Shown: positions 1 to 9,945, counted from the stretch's first letter. The stretch is DNA of 64,000 nucleotides from Bradyrhizobium sp. WBOS07 (GCF_024585165.1 NZ_CP029008.1:6663434-6727433); one strand, 5' to 3'. Numbers and translations: made by a program. Notes: generated by a model from the sequence alone, not told the origin.

Positions 1-1166
1 CGCTCGTACGCCAAACGCACGGCAAAGATCATTCTTCGTGCTGCGCTTGGTGATCGGGGAGTAGTGCAGTGGGCAATTTTGATGATTGTTTCTGTGCCCC
101 CGCGTCGACGTCCGCCTGAGGCGGGAGCACACCCGGCGGCCTGAGCCGTCGAAGCGAGAGTGCGGCCCCGGTACGGCACTGGAGGGAGGGACATTGCCCG
201 GGGCCGCCCCCGGGTCCAACGTGGACCAGCACAAGTGCAACCCGAGAGTTCGAGGGATCGTTCCTAAGTGGTAATCGGCTTTTGGCGCGCTGGTATCGTG
301 ACCGGGGCGCCACCCGGCGCCCCACGTGTGCCGTGTGTTGCAATCCAATTGTCCACCCCTCGTGCTCATCTTCGACGCTCAATGCGCAGCTTCGAGCCAC
401 CAGGGCGCATGTGGTCACCATGGCGCGCGGAGCTTACCCGAAGACCAGCGCGATCTGCGTGCGCAGACATGCCGAATCTACCATCGTGCGCAATGGGCAG
501 CGGCTCGCGACTTCATTTTCAAGATGGAAAGTTTGATCGGTCACGTTCAAAGCAGCGAGGTCCACCGAGCGATGGATGCTTTGGACAACAACTCATTGCG
601 ATCGAATTGGCGGAATAGAGAATGGCGAACCATCAAGCGTGATGTCGGAAGGAAGAGTGCTCCGGCAGTTCGCGGAGTGCCAGAGAACAGGCGGCGCATC
701 CGCGTTAGTGTTCTATCCAGGCAGCGAAGTGATCAGAAAAGCCTAGAGTTGCGAATCCCCTGCGTGGGATATCTCATTGCTCGGGGCCTCGGCGCGCCGG
801 ATGCCGACGATGATCGTCGTCTTTCTCCCGAGCATCGTGCTCCTGCCATTCGTACTCTCTCGCGGAGCCGCTTCAATTGCGCCAGAAGGCTAACGAGTTC
901 GATGCTTGTGTCACGCAGAACAGCCAGGCTACAAACTCTGTTGCTCACAGTAACACCTCCTAAAACAGGCGCTGGCCGAAGTCATGACGGAAGCTTGGAT
1001 TTGTGGCGATGTGCCAATAATGTCTAACCGATGGCTGCCGGAGGCGCCGGGTTCGCTTTACGACGATGCGCGAAATATTTCTCAAATCGGCTAATGCGCT
1101 GCAAGAACAACGACTGCATCGGAAAAAGAAGCTGGCGCAGTCGCAGAAGCGCCCTCGTCATTTGCG
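1..1166. other. no convincing gene; GC-rich, possibly decayed sequence
   Basis: Open frames exist on both strands but none resembles a protein family I recognise, none has a clear ribosome binding site, and they overlap one another. A near-perfect GC-rich inverted repeat lies at about 197-212 (CCCGGGG facing CCCCGGG) without a T-run, so it is not a typical intrinsic terminator. The stretch could be a decayed gene or non-coding spacer. Confidence 0.5.
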
Positions 1167-1376
1167 TCAGTACGTCGGCGCCGTACGAGCGACCTCTATC
1201 GTTCTGATGACCGGCTCCTCGACCCAGGCCTCGCGGGCAAACCAGTTGTGATTGGCCTGACAGGCCGGACAAAGCGTATTGCCGAAAAACACGATGCTTC
1301 GCAGGAAAGTCTCACGATCGGATTTGAGGCCGGTAGGAATCGCGCGACCGGATTGCGGACACTTGACCATAATCAT
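1167..1376 (-). CDS. small putative zinc-ribbon protein, 69 aa
   Basis: The protein begins MIMVKCPQSGRAIPTG and carries an N-terminal Cys (KCPQSG) and a later CPAC pair followed by NHNWFAREAWVEEP. This matches a small hypothetical protein family common in Bradyrhizobium and relatives, with a CP..G.IPTG start and a CP.C...H.W...AW end. A metal-binding fold is likely from the cysteines, but no function is known. I chose the start at 1376 because GGGAGG lies 11 nt upstream; an ATG two codons later is also possible. It stands alone on the minus strand, outside the polysaccharide operons. Confidence 0.7.
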   Translation of the reverse strand: MIMVKCPQSGRAIPTGLKSDRETFLRSIVFFGNTLCPACQANHNWFAREAWVEEPVIRTIEVARTAPTY

Positions 1377-1536
1377 ACCCACGCCAACCTCCCTGGATGT
1401 GTTGTCGAATAAGGGGGGCCGGTCGGCTGGAGTGCGCTCTCCTCGATGCGGGTTCACTTGGGGGGCATCGCACCTGGGTCGCTGTCGAGCAAAGGGCAGC
1501 TTGCTCGTGACGGCGCTTCTCCAACCGACCGGATTC

Positions 1537-1953
1537 CTACTTTCGTGAATTGTAGGATACCGCCGGGCTTTGGCTCGGCAGTTCTGAATGATGTTCCAGA
1601 CTCAACGTAAAGTCGCGGGTAAGCCGCAAACAAATATAAGGGCTCAATTCTTCAGGCTTCGAGCGAAATGCTCTGACGGCATCGCAACCATTATCATTTT
1701 TGACGGTCACCTGGTTCGGCTCCCATTTGTGTAGCTTCCGAATATTCTCCGCTGAAATTAAATTTGTAAATAGAAAAGCGCATTGTCGGTCCGATTTGCG
1801 ACTCTCGCGGATATATTTTTTACGCGAGCCTACGCGAAGCGAACCGCAATCGAATATGTAAGCGGATACGGTAAGGTGCAGCTTCTTCACAGTTGCGAAG
1901 GCAATTGCAGCGGTTGCGAGCTGTATTAGGTGGGCCGCATCAGGTTCAAACAT
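1537..1953 (-). CDS. doubtful ORF of unknown function, 138 aa
   Basis: This is the only long frame in this interval, but I recognise no family. It has no clear ribosome binding site before the ATG, and its codon use is less GC3-rich than that of neighbouring genes. It may be an orphan gene or a chance frame. It is listed only so the interval is accounted for. Confidence 0.2.
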   Translation of the reverse strand: MFEPDAAHLIQLATAAIAFATVKKLHLTVSAYIFDCGSLRVGSRKKYIRESRKSDRQCAFLFTNLISAENIRKLHKWEPNQVTVKNDNGCDAVRAFRSKPEELSPYICLRLTRDFTLSLEHHSELPSQSPAVSYNSRK

Positions 1954-2056
1954 GAAATAAATTGTGATGTACGGGTAATTGTAAAAATAGCGTTGTCAAT
2001 TTCTGCCGATCACGTAATCTCTGGCCTATTCAAGCTTCATTCGGCTGGAGGAAGCG

Positions 2057-2299
2057 ATGTGGGAATTAAATCATAATAATTGCCTGGTCTCGCACGCACC
2101 GCTGTTGGCCCAGATGCGCGCGGAGTTGGCCAGCATCGGCGAGAAGGAGCGCATTCTGAAAGAACGGAGTGCCGATCGCGAAGCTCATCGTTACCTTTTG
2201 GATGCTCATCGGTTGACCGCGAGAGAGTGTTTTCTTGGCGAGCTGCTTTTGAACGTTGCGCCACAGGGGGGAGGCGAGGACGGCCAGCTGGCGGCATGA
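2057..2299 (+). CDS. small helical protein of unknown function, 80 aa
   Basis: A good Shine-Dalgarno (CTGGAGG) lies 6 nt before the ATG. The central 45 residues are rich in Glu, Arg, Leu and Ala with heptad-like spacing (AELASIGEKERILKER), which suggests a helical hairpin or short coiled coil. There are no membrane segments or signal peptide. I do not recognise the family. It sits just upstream of the HPr-kinase-like gene, with about 200 nt between them. Confidence 0.5.
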   Translation: MWELNHNNCLVSHAPLLAQMRAELASIGEKERILKERSADREAHRYLLDAHRLTARECFLGELLLNVAPQGGGEDGQLAA

Positions 2300-2501
2300 C
2301 GGGCCGGATTGTCATTTCGAAGAGAGCCCGATCGTGTTTGTGCTCAGCTGAACGGGAATTGCAGCGCCGCAGGCCGGGCTAGATCGAATCTCGTAGTCGA
2401 GGCTTCCCGCTGTCGCGGCCGCGACATAGCGTTGCCCTTCGTCGGGCGAGACGGACCTTCGTACATTGGCTGGAGCCGTGCTGGAACGATCGTCGGCAGA
2501 G

Positions 2502-3593
2502 ATGGTGTTGAGACCCGCTCCAGATGCAGTGTTCGTGCTGCTGGATGGTCGATCAATGCTCTTCAGCGAAGCAGGACAGAAGATCTTCGAGCTGGACCAG
2601 GTAGCGGCATTCATCTGGTGCAAGCTGGCGCAAGGTGCCTCTCTGGAAGATGTCTATCAGGGGCTTGGGGCGCTAGGCATTGACGAGGATGTGTCACGCC
2701 AGTTCACCCGCCAGGTTGTAAATGTCTGGGCCGATCAAGCGCTGCTCCAAGCGGACTGGCAAGTGCCGATTGACTGTTCCTTCTCAGTGATCCTGGGTCG
2801 GCACAAAATAGGCGTCCGGACTGCAAATCGACACCTCTTGAGACGGCTGCTTTCGGTATTCTGCGTCGCGGACCAGGGCGCGTGCGACAACGACCTTGTG
2901 ATCGAGGCAACGATGCTGGACGAGCAAGTGTTCTTCCGCGGAGAGGATTCTAGAATCTCCAGATGTGAAGTCGAAGCACTGGCGCCGACGATCAAAGCGC
3001 ACATCAGCGAGCGGCTTATTCGAAGCGATCGATGGGTCTTTTCCCTTCATGCCGCTACTCTCGTGAGAAACGGTGCGGGCCTGCTGTTGTGCGGTCGGCC
3101 GGGAGCTGGAAAGTCAACCCTGACACTGCAGCTCGTGGACGCCGGCTTTAGCTACGCCGGCGATGATGTCGCGCTGGTTGGAGCTGACGGGACCATCTGC
3201 GGAATTCCCTTTGCGCTCACTGTCAAGGAGGGATCGTGGGACTTGCTGTCCCGGCTGCATGGCGACAGGTATGACGCGACGCATTGCCGCTCCGACGGGG
3301 TTCGGGTGCGGTACATCCCCATTCCAGATGCGCAAAACCAATGCGTCTCCGCGAGCTGGATCGTCTTCTTGAATCGGGTCGCGAACGGTCCGGAAGAACT
3401 GATCGCGATAGACCAGTTGGATGCGATGAAGCGGCTTATCGAAAACGCATTTGCCGCTGACGGAAGGCTATCGCAAGCCGGCTTTTTCGCTTTGAAGCGG
3501 ATTGTCGCGGGCGCGCGATCATTTCAACTCACCTACTGCGAGTCGGTGGAAGCTCGGCGCTTGCTTATGGAATTGTGCGATGGTGAGGCATAG
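2502..3593 (+). CDS. PqqD-like domain fused to HPr kinase-like P-loop domain
   Basis: The first ~90 residues resemble PqqD-type peptide chaperones (a FVLLDGRSMLFSEAGQKIFELD stretch, then helices). The C-terminal half resembles the HPr kinase/phosphorylase fold, with a Walker A motif GRPGAGKST at about residues 198-206 and AGDDVAL about 20 residues later. Proteins of this HprK-related class recur in exopolysaccharide loci, often beside a PqqD-like partner and a nucleotidyltransferase; the substrate is unknown. The ATG at 2502 was preferred to an in-frame TTG at 2466; neither has a strong ribosome binding site. It overlaps the next gene by 14 nt, so the two are probably translationally coupled. 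A regulatory or modifying role in polysaccharide production is inference. Confidence 0.75.
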   Translation: MVLRPAPDAVFVLLDGRSMLFSEAGQKIFELDQVAAFIWCKLAQGASLEDVYQGLGALGIDEDVSRQFTRQVVNVWADQALLQADWQVPIDCSFSVILGRHKIGVRTANRHLLRRLLSVFCVADQGACDNDLVIEATMLDEQVFFRGEDSRISRCEVEALAPTIKAHISERLIRSDRWVFSLHAATLVRNGAGLLLCGRPGAGKSTLTLQLVDAGFSYAGDDVALVGADGTICGIPFALTVKEGSWDLLSRLHGDRYDATHCRSDGVRVRYIPIPDAQNQCVSASWIVFLNRVANGPEELIAIDQLDAMKRLIENAFAADGRLSQAGFFALKRIVAGARSFQLTYCESVEARRLLMELCDGEA

Positions 3594-4656
3594 CAGCGCG
3601 CTGTCGAGCCTCTGCAATTGCTTGCGAGGCATGCCGCCCGTCGACGTGGAGTGGACGTCCGTAATCGGGCTCGCAAATCGGACTCTGACGACGCCGGCGC
3701 TCATCGACTTTGTGGGCAAGTATGAATCGACGCTGCCGGAGGACGTCTGCGCATATATCCGCAACATCTACCGCCGAAACGAGCTGCGCAATAATCGCCT
3801 CCTCGCTCAGCTGGAAGAAGCCGTCGTTGCGATGAACCGCTTGGGAATCACCCCGATCGCGCTCAAGGGCGCATCGACACTGGCGACCGCACCCCGGGAG
3901 CGCCGAGGCGTTCGGCTAATGTCCGACCTGGACATCATCGTCATGCCGGACGAGGCCAGAATGGCAATCGCCGCTCTATGTGCAATTGGCTACGATATTA
4001 ATTACCAGCCCCCCGCCGAAAGCCAGAGATGGCACGCCGAGCTGAACCGGTCACAGGATGTCGGGACCATAGACCTGCAGCAGGCGGCTCCGGGTCCCGC
4101 GTACCTCTACCATAGTATCGGGCAGGCGCTGAACCACTGCGTCCTCGCGCCGCTGGGAAGCGGACGCGTGTATATCCCCACGCCTGTCTACCGAGCGCTC
4201 ACGCTGATCATCCACGATCAGTTTCAAGACTACGGATATTGGCTCGGCGACCTCGACCTGCGGCACCTTGTCGAATTGCGAGATCTAAACGATTCCACCG
4301 AAGGCCTTGATTGGGAGAAGCTTGCCTCGCTTGTCTCGGGCGAATTGATGAAGAATGCGGTTGAAACCCAACTGGTCGCTCTTGCCGGGCTGCTTGGCGT
4401 CGATATTCCGCAGACGATGCGTTCCCGCCTGATTCCCCGCCTGCAGTTCATGCGACAGTTGATGCAGGCACGTTTTCCGTCCACGCGTTTGCTGTTCCTC
4501 GCGATGACGGCGCTGGATCTCGGAAACTACCGGAGCGCGGCAAACGGCGCCTGGCAAGCCGCCGCCCATCCGCGTAGATCGTGGTCCCTCCCGAAAATGG
4601 ACACCTTGCAGTTTTTGTTGAAGGCGGCCGTCGCTGTGCGCACAGGGAAGGTGTAG
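3580..4656 (+). CDS. nucleotidyltransferase-fold protein, 358 aa
   Basis: It contains IALKGAS near residue 94 and SDLDIIV near residue 114, the signature of the uncharacterised nucleotidyltransferase family (NTP_transf_5 type) found with HPr-kinase-like genes in polysaccharide and peptide-modification loci. The Asp pair in SDLD is the expected metal-binding site. There is no signal peptide or membrane segment. The start at 3580 lies inside the end of the preceding gene; a longer reading from 3502 only translates that gene's other frame. Substrate and product are unknown. It faces the minus-strand H-NS-like gene across about 90 nt. Confidence 0.75.
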   Translation: MVRHSSALSSLCNCLRGMPPVDVEWTSVIGLANRTLTTPALIDFVGKYESTLPEDVCAYIRNIYRRNELRNNRLLAQLEEAVVAMNRLGITPIALKGASTLATAPRERRGVRLMSDLDIIVMPDEARMAIAALCAIGYDINYQPPAESQRWHAELNRSQDVGTIDLQQAAPGPAYLYHSIGQALNHCVLAPLGSGRVYIPTPVYRALTLIIHDQFQDYGYWLGDLDLRHLVELRDLNDSTEGLDWEKLASLVSGELMKNAVETQLVALAGLLGVDIPQTMRSRLIPRLQFMRQLMQARFPSTRLLFLAMTALDLGNYRSAANGAWQAAAHPRRSWSLPKMDTLQFLLKAAVAVRTGKV

Positions 4657-4745
4657 GCCGCAAGCGCGCTGCGAGCCGAGCGACCGGTAACTCCCACCCG
4701 TTCGCCAACGATTCGCGCCCGCGGGTGTGTGCGTCGATGAAGCCA

Positions 4746-5123
4746 TCAATGCTCGTGACTACCAGCATTCCGGTTGGACGCTTCGCCGTTCTCGCGAATC
4801 CTGAACTCCTCGATTGTGTGTCCTGATTGAAGCGCTGCGACCAGCCAGCGCGGCTGTTTGCCTCGCCCAGACCAAGTCTCTGTCGGCTTGAGGGGGTTGA
4901 AGTATTTCGGCACGACCTTTGGGTATTTGCGGCGAGGGGACGGGCCCATCTCTGTCGCCTCGCCCTCCGCCTCGCCGAATTGATCCGGCTGATTGAGCTG
5001 CGCAAGGCGTTTTTCCAACTCGCGCTTTTCGGCTGTTATCTTTTCAGCAAGAATCTTCGTGAGCTCCTCGTGGAGGAGCCAAAGTTCTTCAAAATCCATG
5101 GCTTCGAGATCCTGCCGGCGCAT
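4746..5123 (-). CDS. H-NS-like nucleoid protein, copy 1 (125 aa)
   Basis: An N-terminal helical oligomerisation region (LWLLHEELTKILAEKI) is followed by a charged linker and a C-terminal H-NS type DNA-binding core, TWSGRGKQPRWL at about residues 83-94. H-NS family proteins bind curved, AT-rich DNA and silence or bridge it. The start at 5123 aligns with the start of the paralogue at 5832; the open frame extends upstream to 5198, but that part has no counterpart in the paralogue. This copy and the one at 5832-6200 are transcribed away from each other. Control of the adjoining EPS genes is inferred from position and from the AT-rich islands in their promoters. Confidence 0.85.
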   Translation of the reverse strand: MRRQDLEAMDFEELWLLHEELTKILAEKITAEKRELEKRLAQLNQPDQFGEAEGEATEMGPSPRRKYPKVVPKYFNPLKPTETWSGRGKQPRWLVAALQSGHTIEEFRIRENGEASNRNAGSHEH

Positions 5124-5831
5124 AGCATTCTCGTCACCGACCAACCTAACCAACAGTCGTCTCTGACGCCGAATAAAGGTTTTTCGCGTGGCGAACAAAA
5201 GACTGGGAATCAGGGTCGATCTTTCATTTGACGCAATAATAAATAAATAATATATTATTAAATGTATATTGCGAGGATTATTTTTTCTTTATTAATGGGC
5301 GAGGAAGGCTTGCTACGCTCTCGAAGAGAAACATTGGATATTATCGGCTGTCCGTTGGGGCGCCTTCGAGTTGCGATCAGGCAGTTTATAGCTCCTGCGG
5401 AACCGTTGACCGACCTCAAAGATCTGCAGCTCCAAATCCAGCTGCGAAAGCTCGCGCTTAGAGATATCGCGATCATAACCTCGCGGCTGCAGCGGGTTGA
5501 CATCCGCATTTCAGGACGAATGCCGGGATGCGGCCTCCCGCAGTCGTGTTCCTTACGAGGGCGGCGGCGCGGAGGATCGACCTCGCGACGCTTTGGTCAA
5601 TCATAATCCGATTGAATCGCGGCGCCGGCGCACGTAGGGCGCGTGTTATACTCGGGCCGCTATTGAATTCAGCGAATAATTCATTTTTCAGTCTTGATTG
5701 GAACCGGCGACGCAGTTATGTGGAGCATAAAAATGCTGTTGGGTTCCGAATATTCTTCGCTAGGCCCGACATTGGGTTCTTGATTGCTCCGCTGGAGCAG
5801 TATTAAATGGGCGCAACTACAGGGTGCTAGC
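5124..5831. promoter_or_regulatory. 708-bp divergent spacer between the two H-NS-like genes, with AT-rich island
   Basis: Positions 5231-5292 are strongly AT-rich (runs such as AATAAATAAATAATATATT) in an otherwise GC-rich region, and a smaller island lies at about 5660-5695. A minus-strand reading from 5604 to 5313 would give about 97 codons only if one frameshift near 5480 is allowed, so a decayed small gene is possible. No intact gene is seen. Autoregulation by the flanking H-NS-like proteins is plausible but untested. Confidence 0.45.
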
Positions 5832-6200
5832 ATGTCGACCAAGAAGCTCGAACTAGAAGCAATGTCCCTGGATGATCTATGGTCGCTTCATGAAGAAATT
5901 AGCGGCATTTTATCGGATCGGATCAAAGCAGAAAAGCAGGAACTGGAGAAGCGCCTGGCGGTTCTCGGCGGCGGAATGGCCGTGTTAGCCGAAACCGGCA
6001 CGCCGGGCATCTCTCCCTCGGGCAAGCCGAGGCGCAAATATCCGCGCGTGCTGCCGAAATACCGTAACCCGCAGACGTCCGAAACTTGGTCGGGGCGTGG
6101 CAAGCGACCTCGTTGGCTGGTTGCTGCGGTGAAATCCGGTCGTCGAATCGAGGAGTTTCGCATCGGGGAAGCGGCTCCGAAACTTCGGCAGCGGGCGTGA
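5832..6200 (+). CDS. H-NS-like nucleoid protein, copy 2 (122 aa)
   Basis: This is a paralogue of the protein at 4746-5123: the N-terminal helix LDDLWSLHEEISGILSDRI aligns with LWLLHEELTKILAEKI, and the C-terminal core TWSGRGKRPRWL lies at about residues 85-96. The linker (residues ~45-65) is Gly/Pro-rich and diverged. The start ATG has AGGG 10 nt upstream. Two copies with similar oligomerisation helices could form hetero-oligomers. It ends 50 nt from the convergent end of the glycosylphosphotransferase gene. Confidence 0.85.
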   Translation: MSTKKLELEAMSLDDLWSLHEEISGILSDRIKAEKQELEKRLAVLGGGMAVLAETGTPGISPSGKPRRKYPRVLPKYRNPQTSETWSGRGKRPRWLVAAVKSGRRIEEFRIGEAAPKLRQRA

Positions 6201-6249
6201 ACTAGCTGCACGAGGGCACTGGCGCAGGCGCCTTTGGTCGAGGTTGGAG

Positions 6250-7716
6250 CTAATAGGCGTTGCGCCCCCGTAGTACTTCCACAGGAGTTCGCAACAGGAT
6301 TGCAAGATCCAGCCGAAGACTCCAATTGTCGATGTACCAGAGATCGTATTGGACGCGTGCTTCGATCATCGACGCCGTGGGCGTTGCCCCACGGCAGCCG
6401 TGAACCTGCGCCCATCCGGTCAGCCCAGGCCTGACCCTGCGGCGAAAGGCGTAGTTTCGCACGAGCTTGTCAAACTGTCCGTCGTGGGCCAAGGCGTGGG
6501 GACGCGGGCCCACCAGCGACATACTGCCCTCGAGAACATTTAGCAATTGCGGCAGTTCATCGAAGCTCGACCGCCGCAGCAACTTGCCCACGCGGGTGAC
6601 CCGTCGATCGAGAGGGACGGCCTGAGTGATCACGTCGCCGTCCTCGAGAACATGCATGGTCCGAAACTTCCGGATCAGGAATGTCCGACCATTGAAACCG
6701 CAGCGTTGCTGTCGGAAGAACACCGGGCCCGGAGAGTCCAGCTTGATTGCGATTGCAGCCAGTACCAGCAGTGGTGCAGCCATCGCCAGCGCGAGCCCTG
6801 CGCCGAAAACATCAATCATTCGCTTGGATGCGCACTCGAGCGAGGTGAGGGGACCGCGCTGCAACTCGACGCAAACGGCACTTCCAAGATTGCGTGTCGG
6901 ATGTCGAAGCAATTCGGATGTTGTGCCGACGGGCACGAACATGATCGGGAAGGGCAAAACCCGGAGATCGGCCACAAGTGCTCGCAGCTCGGGCCACCGC
7001 TCTGGAGAGGTCTCGACCACCACCTGGTCGAGCGGGACGTTGTGAATATAGTCGATTACGCGAGAGGCGAGCCGTTTTCGACCGGCGGGCCCGAAGCCGA
7101 TCGGCGGCAGGCTGAACCGTGCCCTGACGCAATATCCGTGCATAGCCAGGGTCTCGGGCAGGCCGGCGTTTTTGGAAAGCGGTTGGTCGCTGATTAGAAC
7201 GATATTGGTGCTGGCGAACTTTCTTTCGCTAAGACCCCTTATCAGCAGTGCCCTGGCCCCCCATCGCTCTGCCACAAGCAAGGCCAAGCCGACGACGGCG
7301 AACAGCGGGCCCGGTTTCTGAGAGGCACCTAGGGGAATTGCAAAGCCATATGCGGCCCAGATCAAGAGCAACAATGATGCCCAAGTAACACAGACGGCCC
7401 GAACCTGGTTCTTGAGCACAAGAAGCTCAATCGGCCGATAGAGGCCTTGAGCCTTCAGGAGGGGAGCCACGCAAGCCGCGCTAATCAGCGCCAAGCCAAA
7501 TGCGTTGCCGTGGTCTGCCCCGGTCTGTACGTTCTGGAACCGGTACAAGACGGTGGAGATGACGCTCGCGAGCAAAATCGTCGCGATATCGGCACAGAGC
7601 GCAACGTGTTCGATCCGGTCATACCGCAGGGGCCATTTACGCCGGGATATCGGCGGTTCGAGACTGACACGAGCCGTATCAATTTGATTGGGGAGGTGTC
7701 GGTTCACGAAGTTCAT
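6250..7716 (-). CDS. polyprenyl-phosphate glycosylphosphotransferase (EPS initiation)
   Basis: It transfers the first sugar-1-phosphate of the repeat unit to undecaprenyl phosphate at the inner membrane. The N-terminal half has several hydrophobic segments and a nucleotide-fold region. The C-terminal third is the bacterial sugar transferase domain: a membrane hairpin after KRMIDVFG, then [41 protein letters not shown] and [12 protein letters not shown]. Its 488-residue length fits the WbaP/WcaJ/ExoY-long group. It lies downstream of the membrane protein and autokinase genes on the same strand, separated by an AT-rich spacer, so it may have its own promoter. The first sugar cannot be told from sequence. 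Confidence 0.92.
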   Translation of the reverse strand: MNFVNRHLPNQIDTARVSLEPPISRRKWPLRYDRIEHVALCADIATILLASVISTVLYRFQNVQTGADHGNAFGLALISAACVAPLLKAQGLYRPIELLVLKNQVRAVCVTWASLLLLIWAAYGFAIPLGASQKPGPLFAVVGLALLVAERWGARALLIRGLSERKFASTNIVLISDQPLSKNAGLPETLAMHGYCVRARFSLPPIGFGPAGRKRLASRVIDYIHNVPLDQVVVETSPERWPELRALVADLRVLPFPIMFVPVGTTSELLRHPTRNLGSAVCVELQRGPLTSLECASKRMIDVFGAGLALAMAAPLLVLAAIAIKLDSPGPVFFRQQRCGFNGRTFLIRKFRTMHVLEDGDVITQAVPLDRRVTRVGKLLRRSSFDELPQLLNVLEGSMSLVGPRPHALAHDGQFDKLVRNYAFRRRVRPGLTGWAQVHGCRGATPTASMIEARVQYDLWYIDNWSLRLDLAILLRTPVEVLRGRNAY

Positions 7717-7857
7717 GACGAGGTACTCTGACCAGCATTTAATCTATTATTAATTTATTGAATCTTTCAAGTGACAATATAGAATTTAAATATTGGCCGC
7801 ACTTGGTAAGGTTCGAGCCGGGCGGTCGTTATCGGATCGAGCAAAATACCTCGGGAG
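7717..7857 (-). promoter_or_regulatory. AT-rich island upstream of the glycosylphosphotransferase gene
   Basis: Positions about 7738-7796 are a run of A/T with repeated ATTTAA, TTATTAATTTATT and ATTTAAATATT cores. It lies directly upstream of the gene at 6250-7716. It is a candidate promoter and H-NS-type binding region; I could not assign a -35/-10 pair. Confidence 0.4.
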
Positions 7858-9945
7858 TTACCGACCGGTGCCGCGGCCCTGTGCACTGTTCGGCGGAGAG
7901 ACGACCGTTCCGGGCGCAGGAGCCCGGATTTCCTTCCTTTGAAGAGCGGCTGAATCCCACTCCGAAATCAGATTGTTCACCATGCTCTTTCCTTCCGCGG
8001 ACGCCGACTGATAGGCGGCAACAAGAGCGGGGCGGAGATTGGGCTGTTTGGTCAGGGCAATCTTGATGTCACGCTGCACGAGTTCACGCAGTTCTGGTTC
8101 GTTTGTCGCCGAGACCTCGCCGAGAGCGACAGTCAACCGTAGCGGAAGTAAGGCCAAATCGCTTGGCGCTGTGTAGTACGACAGTTTCAGCAGAGCTGCG
8201 ACGTCGTATTCCGCCGATCTCTGCTCCTTCGAGAGCGCCGCAAGCTTGAGCCAAAGATCACCTCGTAGCGGTGAGTACTGTAGTGCCCGTGCCAATGCAG
8301 TCGGCGCAGCCGGATCGGCTCCGATCTCCGGCTTTGACGCTGCGGCTTCGTTGGCGATGGGCAACTGTTCAAGAACAGGTGTCCTCGGATGCAAATCGCC
8401 GCCCCCGCGCAGTGAGCCCGAAAGCGGCGCCCCTACGGACGCCTGGCGTGCCGCTTGGTTGGCGGAAGGCGCTTCAAGCGGCAATCCGCCCGGATACCGC
8501 GGGTGAGCGTATAGCCAGACCGTTTGCGCGCACAGGGCGACAGCGACAGAGCCCAATCCAATACGCATGGATCCATTGCCATATTGGCGGGCTGGCTTAG
8601 ATGCCGGATCCGAACTATCCGGCTCACTTACGGAGCGCGTTGATTGCGGTGACAAGGCCGCAGTAGCCGTATCACGCTGGCTTTGGGCAACCGCCAACCC
8701 TAACGTGGCGGCAGCCAACAGCGATGTGCCGAACTCGAGAATGCCGTCCTCAACCAAGGCCAGCATGGCTAGCGCAGCCGCAGCACCGGAACCAATAGCG
8801 GCGTAGGCGTAGTCCCGCTTTCGCTGCAGGGAACATCTGAGCAAAGCCGAGGCGGCAAGTACCGCAACTATCAACAGCCCATACAGGAAAGGGCGGCCCA
8901 TTTCGATGGCGATGACGGCGGCAGCGGTCGGCCGCTCTCGCGATGAGGGCCCTCCGATATCGCGATGGATCGGCAGCAGCGCCAGGTACGTTCCTGCACC
9001 GGACCCAACCTGGCCGGCATCTTGCAGCATCCGTTCAGTCGCCGCCGGGTGCTGCGCAGATAGGGCGATCGCGAGATCGGTATTCGGCCTCACCGGCAGC
9101 AGGGTGAAGGCCGCCAAAAAGAGAATTGCGGCCGTGGCAAACACGCTCGCCATTCCCCAAACCCCATAGAACCAGTTCTGGATCGCGAACGCGGCGAAAA
9201 CGATTCCCGCTCCAAGCAGTGCAGCTATGGCGGTTCCCGTCCCGTCTGCCCTGGCAAGGATCGCCGACAGACAGAGAAACGTTGCCAGCATTGCGAACGA
9301 TAAGGGCGCCGCCAGCCGAAATGAGATTTGCTTGGCCTGGCGGCGTTCCTCGAACGCGCGGGCCGCCATCGCTGCCGACATAACCAAGCCCAGCACCGAC
9401 GGTGCTGCGTCGGTCACGTCGGGTACGGGATTGCCGCCGGGCGAGAGACCGTCAGCTCCCATTATCTGTCGCATTAGCAAGTACGCACTGACGATCGCTG
9501 AGATCGAGACCAGCATGCTGAGGAGTTGCCAGGCGCGTTGTCTATCCAGCGCGACGATGGCCGCAATGAGCGCGAGGGCGACAGCAGCAATGTATTTCGA
9601 GAATGCTTGCACGGTTGCGCCGATGTCCACCGTGAGCCGTTCAGAAGGGGGGGCATTCAATGCGGCCGATGCGGCGGCCCATATCGGATTGCCGGCCCCG
9701 TGGATCGGAATTGGAACGAGTTGAACAGTCATGTAGACCGCCGGTACAACGAGAATGACGAGCAGAAACAGTCGTAACCGTCGTACCAGGCGCGCGATTG
9801 CGAAGGATGAGGTGAAAACTGCGGCTGCCAGCACCGCGATCGCGAGAAGAGCAGGACAAAGAACTTGCGCTTGCGGAAACTCGGGTGTTGCAAAAGCCGC
9901 GGCGACGGACACCAAGAGTGCCACAATCAGAAATTTGTCCAGCAT
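7858..9945 (-). CDS. large polytopic membrane protein, O-antigen ligase/polymerase-like, with C-terminal soluble domain (695 aa)
   Basis: The first ~430 residues contain about ten hydrophobic segments separated by short loops. The layout is that of the Wzy/WaaL superfamily, whose conserved residues are few. The last ~250 residues are soluble and Ala/Leu-rich helical (LARALQYSPLRGDLWLKLAALSK), resembling TPR-like tails of larger O-antigen ligases. It lies between the tyrosine autokinase and glycosylphosphotransferase genes, so a role in polymerisation, ligation or export of the polysaccharide is likely. A second, more typical Wzy candidate is at 45,521-46,816, so this one may be a ligase or accessory factor. 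Confidence 0.6.
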   Translation of the reverse strand: MLDKFLIVALLVSVAAAFATPEFPQAQVLCPALLAIAVLAAAVFTSSFAIARLVRRLRLFLLVILVVPAVYMTVQLVPIPIHGAGNPIWAAASAALNAPPSERLTVDIGATVQAFSKYIAAVALALIAAIVALDRQRAWQLLSMLVSISAIVSAYLLMRQIMGADGLSPGGNPVPDVTDAAPSVLGLVMSAAMAARAFEERRQAKQISFRLAAPLSFAMLATFLCLSAILARADGTGTAIAALLGAGIVFAAFAIQNWFYGVWGMASVFATAAILFLAAFTLLPVRPNTDLAIALSAQHPAATERMLQDAGQVGSGAGTYLALLPIHRDIGGPSSRERPTAAAVIAIEMGRPFLYGLLIVAVLAASALLRCSLQRKRDYAYAAIGSGAAAALAMLALVEDGILEFGTSLLAAATLGLAVAQSQRDTATAALSPQSTRSVSEPDSSDPASKPARQYGNGSMRIGLGSVAVALCAQTVWLYAHPRYPGGLPLEAPSANQAARQASVGAPLSGSLRGGGDLHPRTPVLEQLPIANEAAASKPEIGADPAAPTALARALQYSPLRGDLWLKLAALSKEQRSAEYDVAALLKLSYYTAPSDLALLPLRLTVALGEVSATNEPELRELVQRDIKIALTKQPNLRPALVAAYQSASAEGKSMVNNLISEWDSAALQRKEIRAPAPGTVVSPPNSAQGRGTGR

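Noticed and set aside
326..1027. 233-residue plus-strand ORF
   Set aside because: No family resemblance, no ribosome binding site, residue composition of a chance GC-rich frame, and it overlaps other open frames of similar quality.
5313..5604. Minus-strand small gene starting at 5604
   Set aside because: Reads only to about 42 codons before a stop; a longer protein needs an assumed frameshift near 5480.
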